Below are positions 62,771-64,000 of a DNA stretch of 64,000 nt, piece after piece. The translations under genes were made by a program, and so were the position numbers. Positions within the stretch are counted from its first letter, which is position 1, and every line of letters begins with the position of its first letter. Origin of the DNA: Dichotomocladium elegans (lineage: Eukaryota > Mucoromycota > Mucoromycetes > Mucorales > Lichtheimiaceae); NCBI GenBank assembly GCA_025716815.1, contig JAIXMN010000022.1:62001-126000 (forward strand). The letters run 5' to 3'. Below the pieces are notes generated by a model that did not search any database, had not been told where the DNA came from, and saw nothing but the letters and a program-made list of their open reading frames with translations.

Positions 62771-63262
62771 AGCCACAGAGTACAAGGCATGTTCAGGATG
62801 CCAAAGATGGGAATGTACGTATCTCTAGAGTGGTTTTGGCTGGCTTTTGTTCAAAACATCGTATTTCCACGTAAATATGCGACGGTCGCTTTGCTACAAT
62901 ATTTTGTTTTCGCATCCTGCAAACCTTCAGAATGGCGGGCAATCCGACTTTGAGCGATGGAGGGAAGATGAATCGTGCAAATGCAATGGATTTGGGACAG
63001 CAGTTCATTGCAAGTTGAGTATCATCCAAGTCTTTTATATATATAATACAGTGGCCAAATAAAAGAACGATTAATAAAAAAGAAAGCGGGAAAACTGAGA
63101 GAGTCATATCCAGTGATGTGGCATGAAATTTGTGAATGCGAAAGAACAAGAGATGGTGGTAATAATGGTCGGAAGTGTACAGATTGTTGTATACATACAG
63201 GCGCTGGATTGGTGTTGTTGTTGTGATAGATGTGATTATAAATGCATTTAAAGGTATCATTT
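62771..63262. other. Spacer before the Nramp gene 3' end
   Basis: About 490 bp, AT-rich toward the Nramp stop. A minus-strand frame of 155 codons (62793-63260) has no motif. Nothing else seen. Confidence 0.4.
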
Positions 63263-64000
63263 TCAGTGGTCATCACGACTATTCCGTATTGGAATGGCGT
63301 CATTCGAGCTGCTACATCGATCCTCTTCATCGTCGAGTCTTTCAGCATCATCGTCTTCGTGCAGTGGCAGAATCATCCAACCGTCTTCACCACGGCCGCC
63401 GTACGTCGTCGGCTGATAGTCAATGGGTAACCAAACAAGCCATAGAAGGAAGCCCTGATATCAGAAATGATGTTTACCGTAGTCAGTTTTTGTGCATTCG
63501 GACATGCTTGCTAGGGACGGGCATGATATTTACCAGATACACCATGCCAAATACACCAAAGAGGATACTTGACCATACTGTAGTTGCATGTGAAATGAAA
63601 AGAAAAATGTCAAACCCGACGACAACGCAAGTCAATGCCCAGCAAACAGCTTGCATCAGCATGGACATCTTAAACTCGGATGACATGACCGCTGTCGACG
63701 CACCGAGCTTGATAATGGGAATAAGAACAGGAGGAAGGCAAACACTATCCATTCAATTGTCGTTAGCTCGAGAGAGAAAAGGACCGGTCCATTTCCATAT
63801 TACCTCTGCAACACATTCAGCAATTCACCCATGGTGTCGAAATGATCTACAGCAAATATAGCAACCAGCATGCTAGGGAGCAGCGAAATGCCTCGTGTGA
63901 TTGCGACACGGTGCCACTCGCGCTTAAAGATATTCCCAAAGAACCCTTCTGTCACGTATTGGCCCGCAAATGTACCTGTCATGGTGGAGCTCTGTCCAGC
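63263..64000 (-). CDS. Nramp/SMF-type divalent metal transporter, 3' part
   Basis: The 5' part lies beyond the window, so only about 190 C-terminal residues are seen. The family imports Mn2+/Fe2+ with protons. Seen: the conserved STMTGTFAGQYVTEGFF segment with Gln-Tyr/Phe motif (63930-63982), VAITRGISLLPSMLVAIFAV, MGELLNVLQ, LPPVLIPIIKLG, further helices (SMLMQAVCWALTCVVVGFDI, SSILFGVFGMVYL) and a last helix GFLLWLVWLPIDYQ, then an acidic Asp/Glu-rich tail (HEDDDAERLDDEEDR). Exons join with short introns (gtaaat...atatcag for the last). End at TGA 63263. Confidence 0.88.

Overview
This window is nuclear DNA from a filamentous fungus, most likely an early-diverging lineage such as Mucoromycota. 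Genes are compact and split by many short GT...AG introns (about 38-150 nt). The set mixes fungal markers (SHO1, an SREBP-type bHLH factor with membrane segments, YPQ-like PQ-loop transporter) with genes that yeasts lack (UFL1, a RlmN/Cfr-type radical SAM methylase) and with Fanzor and Tc1/pogo-type transposon debris. No tRNA, rRNA or CRISPR array was recognised.

Layout. 0.2-9 kb: TMEM208/SND2 (+), a 100-aa orphan ORF (+), PCC1 of KEOPS (-), mitochondrial F1 delta subunit ATP16 (+), coatomer beta COPB1/SEC26 (-), RPS12 (+). 10-15 kb: RTF2 (+), decayed DNA including a Harbinger-like transposase remnant (-), PQ-loop vacuolar transporter (+). 17-27 kb: cullin-1 (-), an exonuclease-like/RRM/five-zinc-finger protein (-), UFL1 (-), then divergent SHO1 (+). 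27.2-32.2 kb: a 5-kb gene-poor stretch. 32-49.6 kb: threonyl-tRNA synthetase, SREBP-like factor, an SDR oxidoreductase, DAHP synthase, a mitochondrial carrier, NUP53/NUP35 and RlmN-like methylase, all on the minus strand. 49.6-56 kb and 60-62.8 kb: two mobile-element islands flanking a Gyp5-type TBC RabGAP (+). The right edge holds the 3' part of an Nramp metal transporter (-).

The most interesting system is in the two islands. A nearly complete but broken Fanzor gene (eukaryotic TnpB-related, RNA-guided OMEGA nuclease) lies at 52.57-54.67 kb, an inverted 5' half of a second copy at 60.9-61.6 kb, and the 3' end of a third at 62.3-62.8 kb. The 3' ends of copies 1 and 3 share an intron that splits the zinc finger, a distal right-end block, and a 7-bp stem/TTATCG-loop hairpin with compensatory base changes followed by a UUCG tetraloop hairpin: a plausible omega-RNA scaffold. 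Both 5' ends sit about 180-250 bp from related pogo-like MITEs with TA target duplications, and the right end of copy 1 is fused to a Tc1 transposase pseudogene.

The host genes are mostly housekeeping: secretory traffic (SND2, COPB1, RabGAP), translation (RPS12, ThrRS, KEOPS, RlmN), ubiquitin-like ligation (CUL1, UFL1), osmosensing (SHO1), sterol/oxygen control (SREBP), aromatic amino-acid entry (DAHP synthase) and nuclear pores (NUP53). All identifications come from reading translated sequence; no database search was run.
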